The notes under the pieces were generated by a model. It saw only the letters and a list, made by a program, of their open reading frames with translations, was not told where the DNA came from and searched no databases. Position numbers and translations under genes: made by a program. DNA of 64,000 nucleotides, taken from NCBI GenBank assembly GCA_034387635.1, contig JAOANU010000015.1, positions 586,579 to 650,578 on the forward strand. The letters run 5' to 3'. This stretch comes from Rhodosporidiobolus odoratus (Eukaryota; Basidiomycota; Microbotryomycetes; Sporidiobolales; Sporidiobolaceae). Positions 43,081 to 53,277 of this stretch are shown here, piece after piece (position 1 is the first letter of the stretch; every line of letters starts with the position of its first letter).

Positions 43081-45984
43081 ATGCCTACATCGCCGCAACG
43101 GCCACTCGAACCCCATCAGCCACCGTCTTCACCACCTCATCTCTCCCATTCTTTCCCACTCGAGGCCTTGTCTCACTCGTACCTAAATCAAGATCAATAT
43201 AGTCCCGCCCGCCCGTTTGAGCCTCGATCCCGTCCTCGCCATCACGAGCGCGCCTTGAAGAGGGACCGAAGCAGCAACAGGTTGGGCTGCGGCAAGTGCG
43301 GCCGGCCGCGGGAAGAACTGGCAATTCACCAACGTGGGCGCCTCGCGAAAAGGGCGAGGGTGGCAGCGGGAGTGGTCGGAACGCTCGCGGCACTCGATTG
43401 GCTACCGGCGGTCGCTGCAGATCCTCTTGCGGCTCGCACTGCACTACCTCTCGACCCTTCTCCTCCGCCGCCCACCCCGGCAACTCCGTCATCGGTCTTC
43501 TCTGCATCGCCCGAGTCGCACCCTCTCACAAGCTCCACTTCGCCAGCACAACGCACGCCTCGAGTACGCCGTCGTATCGTGCCCAAGTACACGCGTTCCG
43601 ACGGAGAATGGGTGGAAGATACGGGGTGGACATTACGCGGATCCACCGCCTCTTCCCCTCAGGCAACAGCGGCCCTCGATGATGAAGAGCAGGAAGATAG
43701 CAAGGTGGACGATGGCGAGGAGCAGGAGCAGGAACACGCGCATGACGATGTCCGCGCCTATTCCCACCATTCCGCAACCGCAATGGAAAACAACCTCCCC
43801 GAGCCTTCCTCCTCCCCATCGGCCACACACTCTGTCTCGCCAGATTCTTCCTCGACATCTCCTTCACCTACGCTCGCCAAGCTCGACTCGAGTTCCGACT
43901 CTTCCACCGTTCCCATTCCCGCCGGCTGGCAACCCAAGACCCGCGAGACCAACTTTTACGCCGTCCGCATCATCATTGCCATGTCTGTGCTCGTGGCTGT
44001 GATCGTTGTCGGCGCGATCTTCGCAACTGTGTTTGTGAGGCGGAAGAACAGGCGGAGGTCAAAGAGGAAGAAAAGAGGAAAAGAGGCGGAGGAGAAGGGC
44101 TGGAGGAAGGTTGCTGAGAAGGTCGGGATCAGGTCGAGCGCGAAGGAAGGCGGTACAGTGGCAAGAGAGGTAAGGGGACAAAGCGAGGGGGCAGGAGGCG
44201 AAGGAGATGCAGGAGGTTACGGAGAACGAGGAGAAAGGGAGGGAGACAATGGAGGTGGACGAAGTGCGGGATCCGGAAGCGGAGGGTCGCGACATCGTCG
44301 AGTACGTACGACGGGCTTCGCTGCCGGGTCGCGAGTGCGTCCGCGGCGCAGAAGACGTCGGGATGGAGAAGCTGGAGAGGACGACGATGAAGGAACCGCC
44401 TTAACCCGGACTTGGACAGGCTCTTCCGCCTCTTCGGCCGCCCACGAGACCCTCACTGCCCGCCTTTCCTCTCGTCTACGCTCCGATCGGGCTCGTCCTG
44501 CAGAACGAAGCGGCCCTTCGACCGTCTTCTCCCGGGACGTTGACACTCGCGCCGCCTCCCTCACCGCTTCCGCTCTCTCCCGCGTCACTTCGGGCAGCAG
44601 CGGACGGACGTCTCGCAACAGTCTCCTACCTCCCGCCTCTCCAGCTTCAATCGCCCCGCATCCACCTAACCTTCTCTTCACACCCGCGGACGATCCTTCC
44701 CTACAAAGCCAACCTCACATCCCCGGGTCTCCTCAACCTTCGCCGTCACTCGCCCTCTCCTCTCCACTCTATGCCACGCATTCCCGAGCTTCTTCCCATT
44801 CTACATTTTCCCTCTCCGCTACTCCCGCACCCTCAACTGCCTCTCCTCAACCTCCTCCAACCTCCTCCTTTGGCCTCCTCATCTCTTCCGACGCACTTCC
44901 CGCCCCTGGTCCACCAGCGTACCGTGCAGCTTCCTCTACCGTGCAAGAAACCCGCCGCTTCGGCGCGGGCGATTCGCCTGCTCCGCGAGCAGCCTCGGTG
45001 GCACGACCATTGGCGATAGTCGGACGACGCCGAAGGCGAACGACGGAAGCTCGACAGGAGGAGGAGGGAAGGAGAGAGGAGGAGCCGGAAGAGGAGGAAT
45101 GGCACTGGCCTGGGGAGAAGCGACGGCCGTTTCCTTCGGAGGCGGGGCCTTCGGGTGGTATGACGGGCGAGCAGGATGATGAGGGAGCAGATCAGGGTGG
45201 AGAAAATGGACAGGAGCCGGAGGAAGAGGAAGAGCCGGTGGACCGCTCCCTCTTTTCTGCTCACGTCGCTTCGGACGACAAGGCTGTCCTTGCCCGCCTA
45301 CGCGCTCGGAACGATCGGATGCTCGTCTCGCACTCTTCGAGTGACGTCGGACCCTCAGCACCGGCGCCGAGTGCGCCGCTGGTCAATGACGCGGATGAGG
45401 ATGGAGTCGATGAGGACGGGTTTGAGAAGGTACCGCGGGAACTGGCCGGAGCTGAGGGTGAAGGAGGGACAGGTATCGAGGTGCCTTCGTCGATGGTGGT
45501 GCCAGTCTCCCCATCCCTCCTTCCAGCGCCACCATCTAGATTGCAGTATTCTTACCTCTCCACCCCCGGCCTCTCGTCAACATCCTCTCTTTCTTCGTCG
45601 TCCTTCGCTCAGCAGTCTACTACGCCTTCTCGTCTGCCTCTCTCGCCTACTTCTGTCTCTACCTCCGCCTCTACCTCCGCCTCAGATGTTTCAGCAGCCC
45701 GCGAAAAGTCAGCCCTGGCGCACGAGTACGCCGCGGCGGGTCTCGCCGAGGATGCCGACGAGGAAGAGCACAGAAGCCACGGCGGTTCTCTACCGATGTA
45801 TGGTGCGACTTCGCCGGCGTTGGCGACCGCTTCTGCCCCGCCAGTGATGGACAGCGATGACGAAGAGGATGAGGGTATGGTGGAGGAAGAGGAAGAGGAA
45901 GAGTTGGTGGAGGCTTTGCGGCGGTCTGAGGAGGGCTTAGGCAGCGGTCGAAGGGTAGAGAGGGGGGAGCATGCGGAGATATGA
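43081..45984 (+). CDS. Single-exon, single-pass membrane protein, 967 aa, largely disordered
   Basis: One uninterrupted frame of 968 codons, notable in this intron-rich neighbourhood. The N-terminal 290 residues are Ser/Pro/His-rich with one short Cys pair (LGCGKCGRPREE) and a weak hydrophobic patch (VAAGVVGTLAALDWLPAVAA). A strong transmembrane segment VRIIIAMSVLVAVIVVGAIF (residues about 295-319) is followed by a stop-transfer basic cluster VRRKNRRRSKRKKRGKEAEE. The cytoplasmic part has Ser/Pro-rich and Glu-rich tracts and ends in a very acidic region (DSDDEEDEGMVEEEEEEEL). This layout (Ser/Thr-rich outside, one helix, basic juxtamembrane) is like fungal cell-surface sensors of the Mid2/Wsc or Axl2-like type, but no signal peptide or Cys domain confirms it. 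Function unknown. Confidence 0.65.
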   Translation: MPTSPQRPLEPHQPPSSPPHLSHSFPLEALSHSYLNQDQYSPARPFEPRSRPRHHERALKRDRSSNRLGCGKCGRPREELAIHQRGRLAKRARVAAGVVGTLAALDWLPAVAADPLAARTALPLDPSPPPPTPATPSSVFSASPESHPLTSSTSPAQRTPRVRRRIVPKYTRSDGEWVEDTGWTLRGSTASSPQATAALDDEEQEDSKVDDGEEQEQEHAHDDVRAYSHHSATAMENNLPEPSSSPSATHSVSPDSSSTSPSPTLAKLDSSSDSSTVPIPAGWQPKTRETNFYAVRIIIAMSVLVAVIVVGAIFATVFVRRKNRRRSKRKKRGKEAEEKGWRKVAEKVGIRSSAKEGGTVAREVRGQSEGAGGEGDAGGYGERGEREGDNGGGRSAGSGSGGSRHRRVRTTGFAAGSRVRPRRRRRRDGEAGEDDDEGTALTRTWTGSSASSAAHETLTARLSSRLRSDRARPAERSGPSTVFSRDVDTRAASLTASALSRVTSGSSGRTSRNSLLPPASPASIAPHPPNLLFTPADDPSLQSQPHIPGSPQPSPSLALSSPLYATHSRASSHSTFSLSATPAPSTASPQPPPTSSFGLLISSDALPAPGPPAYRAASSTVQETRRFGAGDSPAPRAASVARPLAIVGRRRRRTTEARQEEEGRREEEPEEEEWHWPGEKRRPFPSEAGPSGGMTGEQDDEGADQGGENGQEPEEEEEPVDRSLFSAHVASDDKAVLARLRARNDRMLVSHSSSDVGPSAPAPSAPLVNDADEDGVDEDGFEKVPRELAGAEGEGGTGIEVPSSMVVPVSPSLLPAPPSRLQYSYLSTPGLSSTSSLSSSSFAQQSTTPSRLPLSPTSVSTSASTSASDVSAAREKSALAHEYAAAGLAEDADEEEHRSHGGSLPMYGATSPALATASAPPVMDSDDEEDEGMVEEEEEEELVEALRRSEEGLGSGRRVERGEHAEI

Positions 45985-46524
45985 GCAGCTGGTGCAGAGA
46001 CTGTTGTTTCTGGTATTATCATCTTTCGATTTTCGACCCTTGATCTGTGGCTTGTCTGGCGTTTCGCTTAGTGGCGGTAACATTGATGTTGCTCTGCAGC
46101 AGATCAGCGGTATCCGCACACACAGAGAGAAAGATTGGTTCGTCGCCTTTAAGAGTTGTCGCAAGCTGAAAACCCCAAGTAAGGATGCGCTGGTATCGGC
46201 AAGATCGTTTTATACGCCGCAGGTACGGGCGGCGGGAGCAGTCGTGAGCAGGAGACAGCCCTCGCCGCATTGCAGCGGACCGCAAGGATCCGGCCGCTTT
46301 GTGCGTTGTAATCCCGCTTTTGAAGTGCATGTCAGGGAGAAAGGTTTCTCCAGGCGAGGAGACTTGACGAGTAGACAACTCAGCCTCGCTATGCGTGCCA
46401 CTGTACAAGAAAAGATTGGGCAGGGAGAGAAAGAGATTATGGACGGCAAGCGGAAGTAGAGAGATCCTAGACCTTCGCCTCGTAATGTGTGCTACACTCC
46501 TCCTCTGGTGCCTGAGGCAACCCC
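45985..46524. other. Intergenic, no supported gene
   Basis: Lies between the 967-aa protein gene and the decayed MYND module. Open frames overlapping the stop codon are shadows. Confidence 0.35.
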
Positions 46525-47431
46525 TCATTCGCCTGTCAGCTCTGTTTGCCCACGCACCTCTAGAGCCACGTCAAAGCCCTTTCGAACAACGGGAAATGCT
46601 TTGGATACAGCTGAAGAAACCACGGGATCGCTGGCTGTCTGCATTTCGCCGTCAATGTGCTTCAGCACAGCGCGATGGGCGCGTACGAGCTGCTGGCAAA
46701 TCCGCGTCAAGGCTGGATCACCTCGTGGAAAGACCAGATTCGAGTTAACTTCCGTCAGGGTGAAGAAAACGGGAAGTCGGTGGCGCAGATGAAACAGCCA
46801 GGGAAATGGGACATCCCTCCGACCGCCTTCGGTGGTGCGTATGTTACAGGTGATATCGAGAGTTCGAAGACGGCAAGCAAATGAAAGGCGGCTTTCGGCT
46901 CGTAAGAGCCTTGACGCAGCGAGGCGAAGGAACTCGCTTGGCGTACTGCGTTGAGGAGTTCGGGCAGGTTTTCCTCTGTTGGCTCGTTGATTGCCAGACC
47001 TGCGAGTACGGTTTGCCGCCGGATAGGTAGTCAGACTAATGGGCACAGGCAGTCCGTGAGAACTGACATGACAGCCCTGATCTGTCAGCTCAGGCAGAAA
47101 CTTGCGCAGCGCGTCCTTCATAGACATGCCCTAGCCGTGGGAGTCCTCAACAATATCGTGCAGCGCGCCTTCTAGTCTGCGAGCTCTTTCTTGCTGAGTG
47201 GGGGAAGAAGGCGCCAGCGAGGCCCACAAACGCGTTTGTGCATGTTCCAAATCTGTTCCGCTAGCCAGTCGCTTCAGCATCGAAGCAGGCTGTGGAAGGA
47301 AGAGCACGAACCAGCTTCTGACAATTCTTGGAGCAGAAGGCGACCGCCAAGCCTTCTTGCAAACACCGCTCGCAACGCTGGCGAGTTGAGGTGCAACATA
47401 CCCAACATCGCGTGGGGTCGAAGAGCGCCAT
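46525..47431 (-). pseudogene. Decayed MYND zinc-finger gene (copy C), paralogue of A
   Basis: Start ATG 47431 and first exon are intact: DPTRCWVCCTSTRQRCERCL, QEGLAVAFCSKNCQKL, donor GTTCGT, acceptor before IWNMHKRVCGPRWRLLPPLS. Then TAG (47175-47173) replaces the Ala codon of A (LADAKE). Later pieces still align with A in scattered frames: LSLQDVLSRF of A against MSMKDALRKF, LNAVRQASW against LNAVRQASS, EPRAAFDAL against EPKAAFHLL, and PLPWLFPFRHWAFVFFAL against PFPWLFHLRHRLPVFFTL. Multiple frame changes and the stop show it is dead. DNA identity to A is very high over the finger exon (for instance CCTTCTTGCAAACACCGC is shared), lower further on. Confidence 0.8.
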
Positions 47432-47863
47432 AGAGCTTCCTGTGGGCTTCAGGCGACTTTCTCGTGGCTATTCGAGGGCGAGCGGGAGTTGCTCGATATT
47501 GAACTGATGAGATGAGGAGGACGAGATGAGAAGGGTGAGAACGGTGTTGGGAACGGTCGAAGTCAGTGTTGTAGTAATCAAGAGATCTCTTGATCAGCTG
47601 GTGGCCTTGGTCTGAATATGGAGACGAGCGAGCGTCTGAGCGAGAGCCAACAAGTTCGATGAGGAGGACCGCCTCCTCCTTTGCTTCCCTAACTCCCTCG
47701 ATAGCGCTGAGCCTACTTGCCGGACCTGAACACGCCTCTTCTGGTCCACCCACTTCAGTGACCCGGAACCTTTTGCGAGCCGTTCCACCACTTCACTCGC
47801 TCGTCCTTCTCAGGCTCTCGCCTGTTTCCTTCGACGCAAAGCACCTCTTTCACTTTACTCGAC
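47432..47863. other. Spacer of decayed MYND pair C/D
   Basis: Corresponds in position to the bidirectional promoter 22556-22943 of the A/B pair, 432 against 388 bp. Confidence 0.5.
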
Positions 47864-48605
47864 CATGGGACGCTGCTGCGTCTGCGGAAGCGAAACAACA
47901 CACTAGTGCAGCGAGTGTGGCCAGCACGATGTGAATGTCTTCTTCTGCTCAAAAGAGCATCAGAAGTTGGTATGTCTTTTTCCGATTTTGAGTCGCATGC
48001 TTCCTCCCTTTGGTTCCGCTTCGAGCTGACATGTGCGCGCGATGTACGTATCTTGCCGGTTCACGAGCAGTTCTGCGGTGAACTCGCATACACATTTCGC
48101 TGGCCGGAGATGATTGAAGACGAAGCAGCTTTTATCCGGTCAATTCGGTCAGTCAAAGTCGACCAAGGGGGAACGGGCATCCTCTCGAATATAGATGACA
48201 TGTACAAAGGTGGTTCAGCTCAGTCAGGCAAAGAAGTCTCCCTCGACATGCGTCTACCTTTCTACTTTTCTTCCCGTGGTTCGACACCGTCACCTACCTC
48301 GACTTCGGCCCAACCAAGCTAGCCATCTTTGGTGCCTCGAAATATTCCCAGTATACCTCCGGTTAGGCTCGCGTAGCCTACAACCGTGCGTTTGTGGCGT
48401 GGAGACATTCCCGCCCTCGAAGAAGACGAAGTTCTCCGCCTTCTTCTCGCGCTGAAGCACGTCGCTGTGAGCCCGGGGCGTAGCAGAACTACGTCAAGTA
48501 CATCAAGGAAGACGTGGCCAATGAGGACGAGGATTTGGCCGAATTCTTGCAGCCTTTACTGGACTGGATTCAGCCTGTTGACCCTCTGTACACTAAGCAG
48601 AAAGG
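47864..48605 (+). pseudogene. Decayed MYND zinc-finger gene (copy D), paralogue of B
   Basis: Reads MGRCCVCGSETTH, then an in-frame TAG where B has CAG CGG, then CSECGQHDVNVFFCSKEHQKL with a GTATGT donor. The acceptor that B uses (TATGCAG) is changed to GTACGT, so splicing is lost. The following stretch VHEQFCGELAYTFRWPEMIE, DEAAFIRSIRSVK and DMYKGGSAQSGKEVSLDMRL stays in one frame, which is how the frameshift in B was recognised. Further homology to B: RGDIPALEEDEVLRLLLAL against RGDVPEAIEDEILQHLLVL, and QNYVKYIKEDVANEDEDLAE against the QNLLLYINEEVKREDPVLST region. Stop codon, lost splice site and frame changes make it a pseudogene. Confidence 0.8.
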
Positions 48606-49128
48606 TGTACCGTGTGACGAGGACTGCGTTACCACAACGTCTTTCTGTTCTCTCTGCTGAACTTCCGGTCGCCCGGTTGAGCTGGAGTCAGAGAGCGATC
48701 GAGCCGCACCCTGTTCCTTCTTTGTCTTTCGGATTCGTTGACCGCTCTCCACAGGCAGTACAGTCTATACAGCTGCGTTCTGCACGCGCGGCAAGCTTGC
48801 GCCGTGAGTCTTCTCGGTCGACAAGACATGGAATGAGAAGGTTACATTGCGAAGCCAGACCATACATACACACCGGTGCGAGACTAGTGTTCGAGACAAG
48901 ATAAGATGAAAGAGCGAGAACAAAGGAGCGCAAAGGAACGACGAGGAGGTGCGGAAGGAGGGAAGGGGAAGCGGCAGAGAAAGACGAAAGTATTGTTGGT
49001 AAGAATGAAGGAGGCCGGACAGGTGGGGAACAAGCTGCGACGTCAAAGAGGCAATCGATCGTCAGCAGCTTGCACACAGTCCGTTGCGTCAGAGGAACAA
49101 GACGCACCTGAGTGACGACCTCGTTCGC
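48606..49128. other. Intergenic, no supported gene
   Basis: AG-rich on the plus strand; frames show no domain. Confidence 0.35.
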
Positions 49129-49951
49129 TTAGGCAAACGAGTAAATCGCGCACTCCTGTTTCCTCTGATCCTTCCTCATCACGCTATTACCCTTACTGTC
49201 CGCTCCTAGAACAAGCACATTGAGCTCATTCTTCGCAGCGGAGACGGTGTACCAGCCAGAGTAGGTCGGGGTGTTGGGACTACCATTACGCGCAAAGGCG
49301 GCCCACCTGGCTTGGACCTCGGCGGAGAGGGCCTTCTGGGAGGCGGAGAGAGGGTAGGGAGAGGTGAAGAGGGTGAATATGTCGTCCCTAGATAGAGAAA
49401 AAGAAGCAAGATGGCGGGGTCAGCGGGACAAGGGAATTTCGGGAGAGGATACGACTCACTGGTGGTCGACGCGGCCCTTGCAAAAGTCGATGGCGCCATT
49501 GTAGTACGAGACGCCGAGGTCGAACCTGAGGTAACGTGACAGAAACGGTGAGCGGGGGCTAGTGTCTTTCTGCATAAGGAAAGACTCACTCAGCAAGGTA
49601 GACCTTCTGCGAGGCACTCAAACTGGTGGCAGCTTGTTTGTTCGGGCAGACCCTACGGACAGAACATAGTGAGGGGGTTGAACAAGAGAAGAGATATGGG
49701 CAGATGCGTCTCACCAGGTAAAGTCGGTCACGAGGCGGACGAGTTGGTTTCGCACGGCATCTTCGTCCCCGGCCAGGAGAGAAGGGTCGTAGAGACCGGA
49801 AGAAAGAATAGTGTCTGCGCGGGACGTGAAGGCTTGTTGAACGAGGGCAGGGAAATACGCGGCGGGTAGAGGACCATCGGCAGCGACTTGAAGGGCCGGG
49901 TCGACGAGGTTGATTCCGAGGAAGCGGAGAATGCGACTAGGGCGCGTTGAG
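49129..49951 (-). pseudogene. 5'-truncated carboxylesterase (type B) remnant
   Basis: Exons 49951-49715, 49652-49590, 49525-49460 and 49387-49129 splice in phase (donors GTGAGA, GTGAGT, GTGAGT). Reading: SRILRFLGINLVDPALQVAA, PAAYFPALVQQAFTSRADTI, RNQLVRLVTDFTW, FDLGVSYYNGAIDFCKGRVD, then HQDDIFTLFTSPYPLSASQK and RWAAFARNGSPNTPTYSGWY, ending CAIYSFA-stop. The G-R-V-D-H-x-D-D and 'W-A-x-F-A-R-x-G-x-P-N' segments are the C-terminal third of the carboxylesterase/lipase alpha/beta-hydrolase family, including the region of the catalytic His. The N-terminal two thirds (GESAG nucleophile, oxyanion hole) are missing upstream; the sequence before 49951 carries only chance frames. Alternatively a distant 5' part was lost by assembly. 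Confidence 0.55.
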
Positions 49952-50731
49952 CTGCGGCAAGGGGTTCGCGCCGAGAGAATACGGTACAGCGTAGAGAAGG
50001 TACAGGTCCATTCGAATCTGTCTTAGCAATGTTAGCCATGTCAGACAGCAAGGGAAGTTCGACTCCTCCTCTTCCTCGACTCGTAACGCGCTCGCCTCAC
50101 TGTGATCGATACGCCCCACAAGCCAATCACTAGGAACAGTCTACTGCACAGGTAAGCTTCAACCGCCATCGTTGACCCTTTCTCGCACCTCGCTTTGTCC
50201 ACCTCGGATCCTCTCATCCGACTACCGCCCCCCCTGCACGCCCAGCCCGAGCACAACGCGACTATCAAATCAGTCACATGCCTGTCCCACTGCCGTCCTA
50301 CCCGGCCTCGTCTGGCGCCCAGGAACAGCACCTGTCGGCACGAAGTCGTGTGAGGAGAGTTAGCTGGGCCTCCGCGCCGACATGCGCACCGTCCAGAGGT
50401 CCTCGCAAGCACCGCTCTGGGCGCGACGAACCCGCCCGAGCGCCTGTCAAGGGTCGACGGACGAAACGACCACTTCTACCTTCTGATGGAAACGGCGAGC
50501 AGGCAACTAAGGAAGCAGGAATTGGCGCCTCAACCCCGAACAGCACGGTGCATGAGACGTCCTTTCCAGCACGTACTGACTGCCTCTTTCACTCCGCAGA
50601 TTCATCGCGCCTTTCCCAGAACCAGTCGCCGAACAACCCTTCGCATTTTCCCTCTCTCTCCCCTCGAAAGAGAGGCGGAGTGAGGCCGACTGCGACGCTG
50701 CCACGTCGAACGCACCCTTCCCTTCATCTTC
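49952..50731. other. Intergenic / possible 5' region of SAP-repeat gene
   Basis: Open plus-strand frames (50278-50745) could contain upstream coding sequence for the SAP-domain gene but are low-complexity and out of phase with it as I spliced it. Confidence 0.3.
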
Positions 50732-53215
50732 ATGAATTTGACCGCGTATGCCTTGATCACCGCTCTTGTGTACCTACCAAGCTAATCATGTACCCTTTGC
50801 AGACCCGCTGTTTCCCCGCCCCTTTCCGTCATACACGCAGTCGACCCGGACAGCGACGCCGAGTTCGATTTTCCGGACTTATCGCTCGAGCAAGTAGCGG
50901 ACGTATTCGACGAAGTTCTTAACGAGGGGCAGGAGAATCAGGAGGTGGACGCAGACGAGCCGGAGGAGCGGTCATTGCGGTTACTGGACCTGCTGGGGGA
51001 CCTTTCCGTGTCGGCCAGCGATCCGCAGCTGGGTTCGCGTTGGGTCGACCGACGAGACGAGAACATCCAACGGCAGAAGGAGCGCATACAGGATCCCGCC
51101 TACCGCCAGGAGGCCGGGCGGGTATTGGACGAGTTGAAGCGAGTACGAGACGAGGGTTTGGCAGCAGCGGACCAGAAGCACAACATCAAGACGAGGCTGC
51201 TCACCGAGCCGTGCGTCTGCTACTCCTGCCTCCTTCTCTCAGGCGTAGCGCTGACGACATCACCGAAACACCCAGGTACCTGGACGACTTCATTGCCCCG
51301 GTCAGCATCTCGCTCGGCTACCCTCCAGAGAATACGGACATGAGCAAAAGCTTCGACGACATCTCCATTCCGACGCTTTACGCCGCTTCTCGGCTCGGTA
51401 TGCATCAAGCCCGACAGAGGGGATGGGTGCGTCCACGTCTTCTTTTCTCCCTCTTTCACCCTTGAGCAATTCGCTCCTGCGGTCTAATACCTGACGCCGT
51501 GCCTTCTCTTCCTCAGGTCGGCTTCATCGACGTTCACAACGACGACAAGCACTCGGCCTCGAAGAAGGATCCGTCTTTTCCGCACGGCAAGCCCGTCAAC
51601 TGGGACAAACCGGGACGCGGCTGCTCGCAAGACCACCACGCAGTCATGTTCAAGTTCTGGTACGACTATCACCTTTGGCGCTTCCACCACGTCTTCGGCG
51701 AGTCGGTGTTCTGCGGCATATCGATTGTCAAGCAGGCCTACGACGAGATGATGAAAACCGTGAACATGCCTTACTGCAACATCCCCCGAGTTTGGCTACC
51801 GTGGGACGAGTACGCCCACCTTGTTGACATGGCCTCCACCCGTGACACAACCTTCTATTTCTCGCCCACTCTCGTACCGGACGCTCCGCCCCTTCCCATC
51901 CAACCAGACCTCACCGATCGCCTCACCGCGTTACAGCACTTTTCTTACTGCTCCTCTATCACCGCGCACATCTCTCTTCCGTACTACGCCAATATCGCTC
52001 GCGACATGCCGGCTCTCGAGCAGATCCAGCAGATCGAACGTACGCTGCATGAGATTCGGATCCTCGTTGACGTAGATGTCAACGCCAGGTCCCGGGTTTT
52101 CCTCAGCCGCGTGTATATGGCCCGTTGCAAGGGCGCTAGCGGCTTCTTTATCCCGCCAACGGTCCGATGGGCCATGATGGCGTGCAAGAAGGAGAAAGGA
52201 GCGTTTGAATGGACAGAGGAGGATGTCGAGGGAAGGATTGGGGCACGAGCGCGGGCAAAATTGCAGGGATGGGCGGAGCGTTGGGTGTCGAATGGGCAGC
52301 CGATTTACCCCCAGTCAGGGTACATAGGGGGATTTCTCGATCGCGCCATTTCGGGCTGGAAGCTGGCGTTACAACAGTTGCTCGACACGGAACGGTACCC
52401 CTCCGTCTCGAATCCCGACGCCGCCATCCTCTGCCCCGCCGTCGGCCATGGCGGGGAAGTCGCACTCGTTGACAGTCGCGAGAAGGCACGTACGTCGCTC
52501 GCCATGGAGCGGTATCCTTCCGTCTCGAATCCCACCGCCGCCATCGTTTGCCCCGCCGTCGGCCATGGCGGGGAAGTCGCACTCGTCGACAGTCACGAGA
52601 AGGCTTCCACGTCGCTCGACACGGAGCGGTATCCTTCCGTCGCAGACTGCTTCGCCGCCATCCTTTGCCCCGCCGTCGGCCACAACGGCGAAGTCGCACT
52701 CATCGACAGTCGCGAGAAGGCACGTTCGTCGGTCGCCATGGAGCGGTATCCTTCCGTCGCAGACTGCTTCGCCGCCATTCTCTGCCCTGCCGTTGGCCAT
52801 GGCGGGGAAGTCGCACTCATCGACGAGCTCGAGAGGGCTCGTTCGTCGGTCGCGACGGAGCGGTATCCTTCCGTCGCAGACTGCTTCGCCGCCATTCTCT
52901 GCCCTGCCGTTGGCCACAACGGCGAAGTCGCACTCGTCGACAGTCGCGAGAAGGGTCGTAAGCGAGCGGTGGCAAACGTCGAGCTGTTCGAGGACTCGTC
53001 ACCAGAAGGAAGGAAGCAGCAGGAGGCGGTCCCGGTCACAGACCTCCTGGCATTCGCGCGTGAAAATGAGATCACTTTGAGCAACGAGGAGCGCAAGACT
53101 AAAGCACTGATTATCAAGGGGATTGTGCGTCCCTTTTTGCTCTTGCGTTCCCATATCCGGCACTGGAGGTTGACATTTGCCTTCGAAGGTTGGATGGGCG
53201 CTCGCGCGGCTGTAG
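50732..53215 (+). CDS. SAP-domain protein with five 39-residue tandem repeats
   Basis: Exons 50732-50745, 50803-51210, 51276-51426, 51517-53124, 53189-53215 sum to 2208 nt (735 aa plus stop), in phase; the 14-nt first exon is the least certain. N-terminal acidic helix region (FDFPDLSLEQVADVFDEVLN, SLRLLDLLGDLSVSASDPQL), then a conserved-looking globular part (VGFIDVHNDDKHSASKKDPS, CSQDHHAVMFKFWYDYHLWR, MPYCNIPRVWLPWDEYAHLV). Residues about 482-676 are five copies of a 39-aa unit (ERYPSV....AAILCPAVGH.GEVAL.DS.EKA). The C-terminus VTDLLAFARENEITLSNEER followed by KTKALIIKGIV is a SAP motif, used to bind AT-rich or branched DNA and common in chromatin and repair proteins. Nuclear DNA binding is inferred; the central domain is not recognised. 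Confidence 0.65.
52390..52974 (+). repeat. Five tandem 117-bp in-frame repeats
   Basis: Units start at 52390, 52507, 52624, 52741 and 52858, each exactly 117 bp (39 codons), each beginning GAACGG/GAGCGGTA. Units 3-5 share GCAGACTGCTTCGCCGCCAT; units 1-2 have a TCGAATCCC variant at the same place. All three frames on both strands stay largely open through the array. Confidence 0.92.
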
Positions 53216-53277
53216 TCTTGCTGCAGTGACTTTGGTAATGGGACGATCATTCACAACTCGTTCCAGCAAGTACGGCA

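Noticed and set aside
43085..45361. Several long antisense frames opposite the 967-aa gene
   Set aside because: Arg/Pro/Ser-biased shadows caused by GC-rich codons; the plus frame is continuous with a membrane segment.
50278..50922. 214-codon frame as N-terminus of the SAP-repeat protein
   Set aside because: Low-complexity and out of phase with the downstream exons; the 50732 start splices in frame, though this remains provisional.
52390..52974. Regularly spaced repeats resembling an array
   Set aside because: Units are contiguous, 117 bp and in-frame coding repeats with no spacers; not a CRISPR array.
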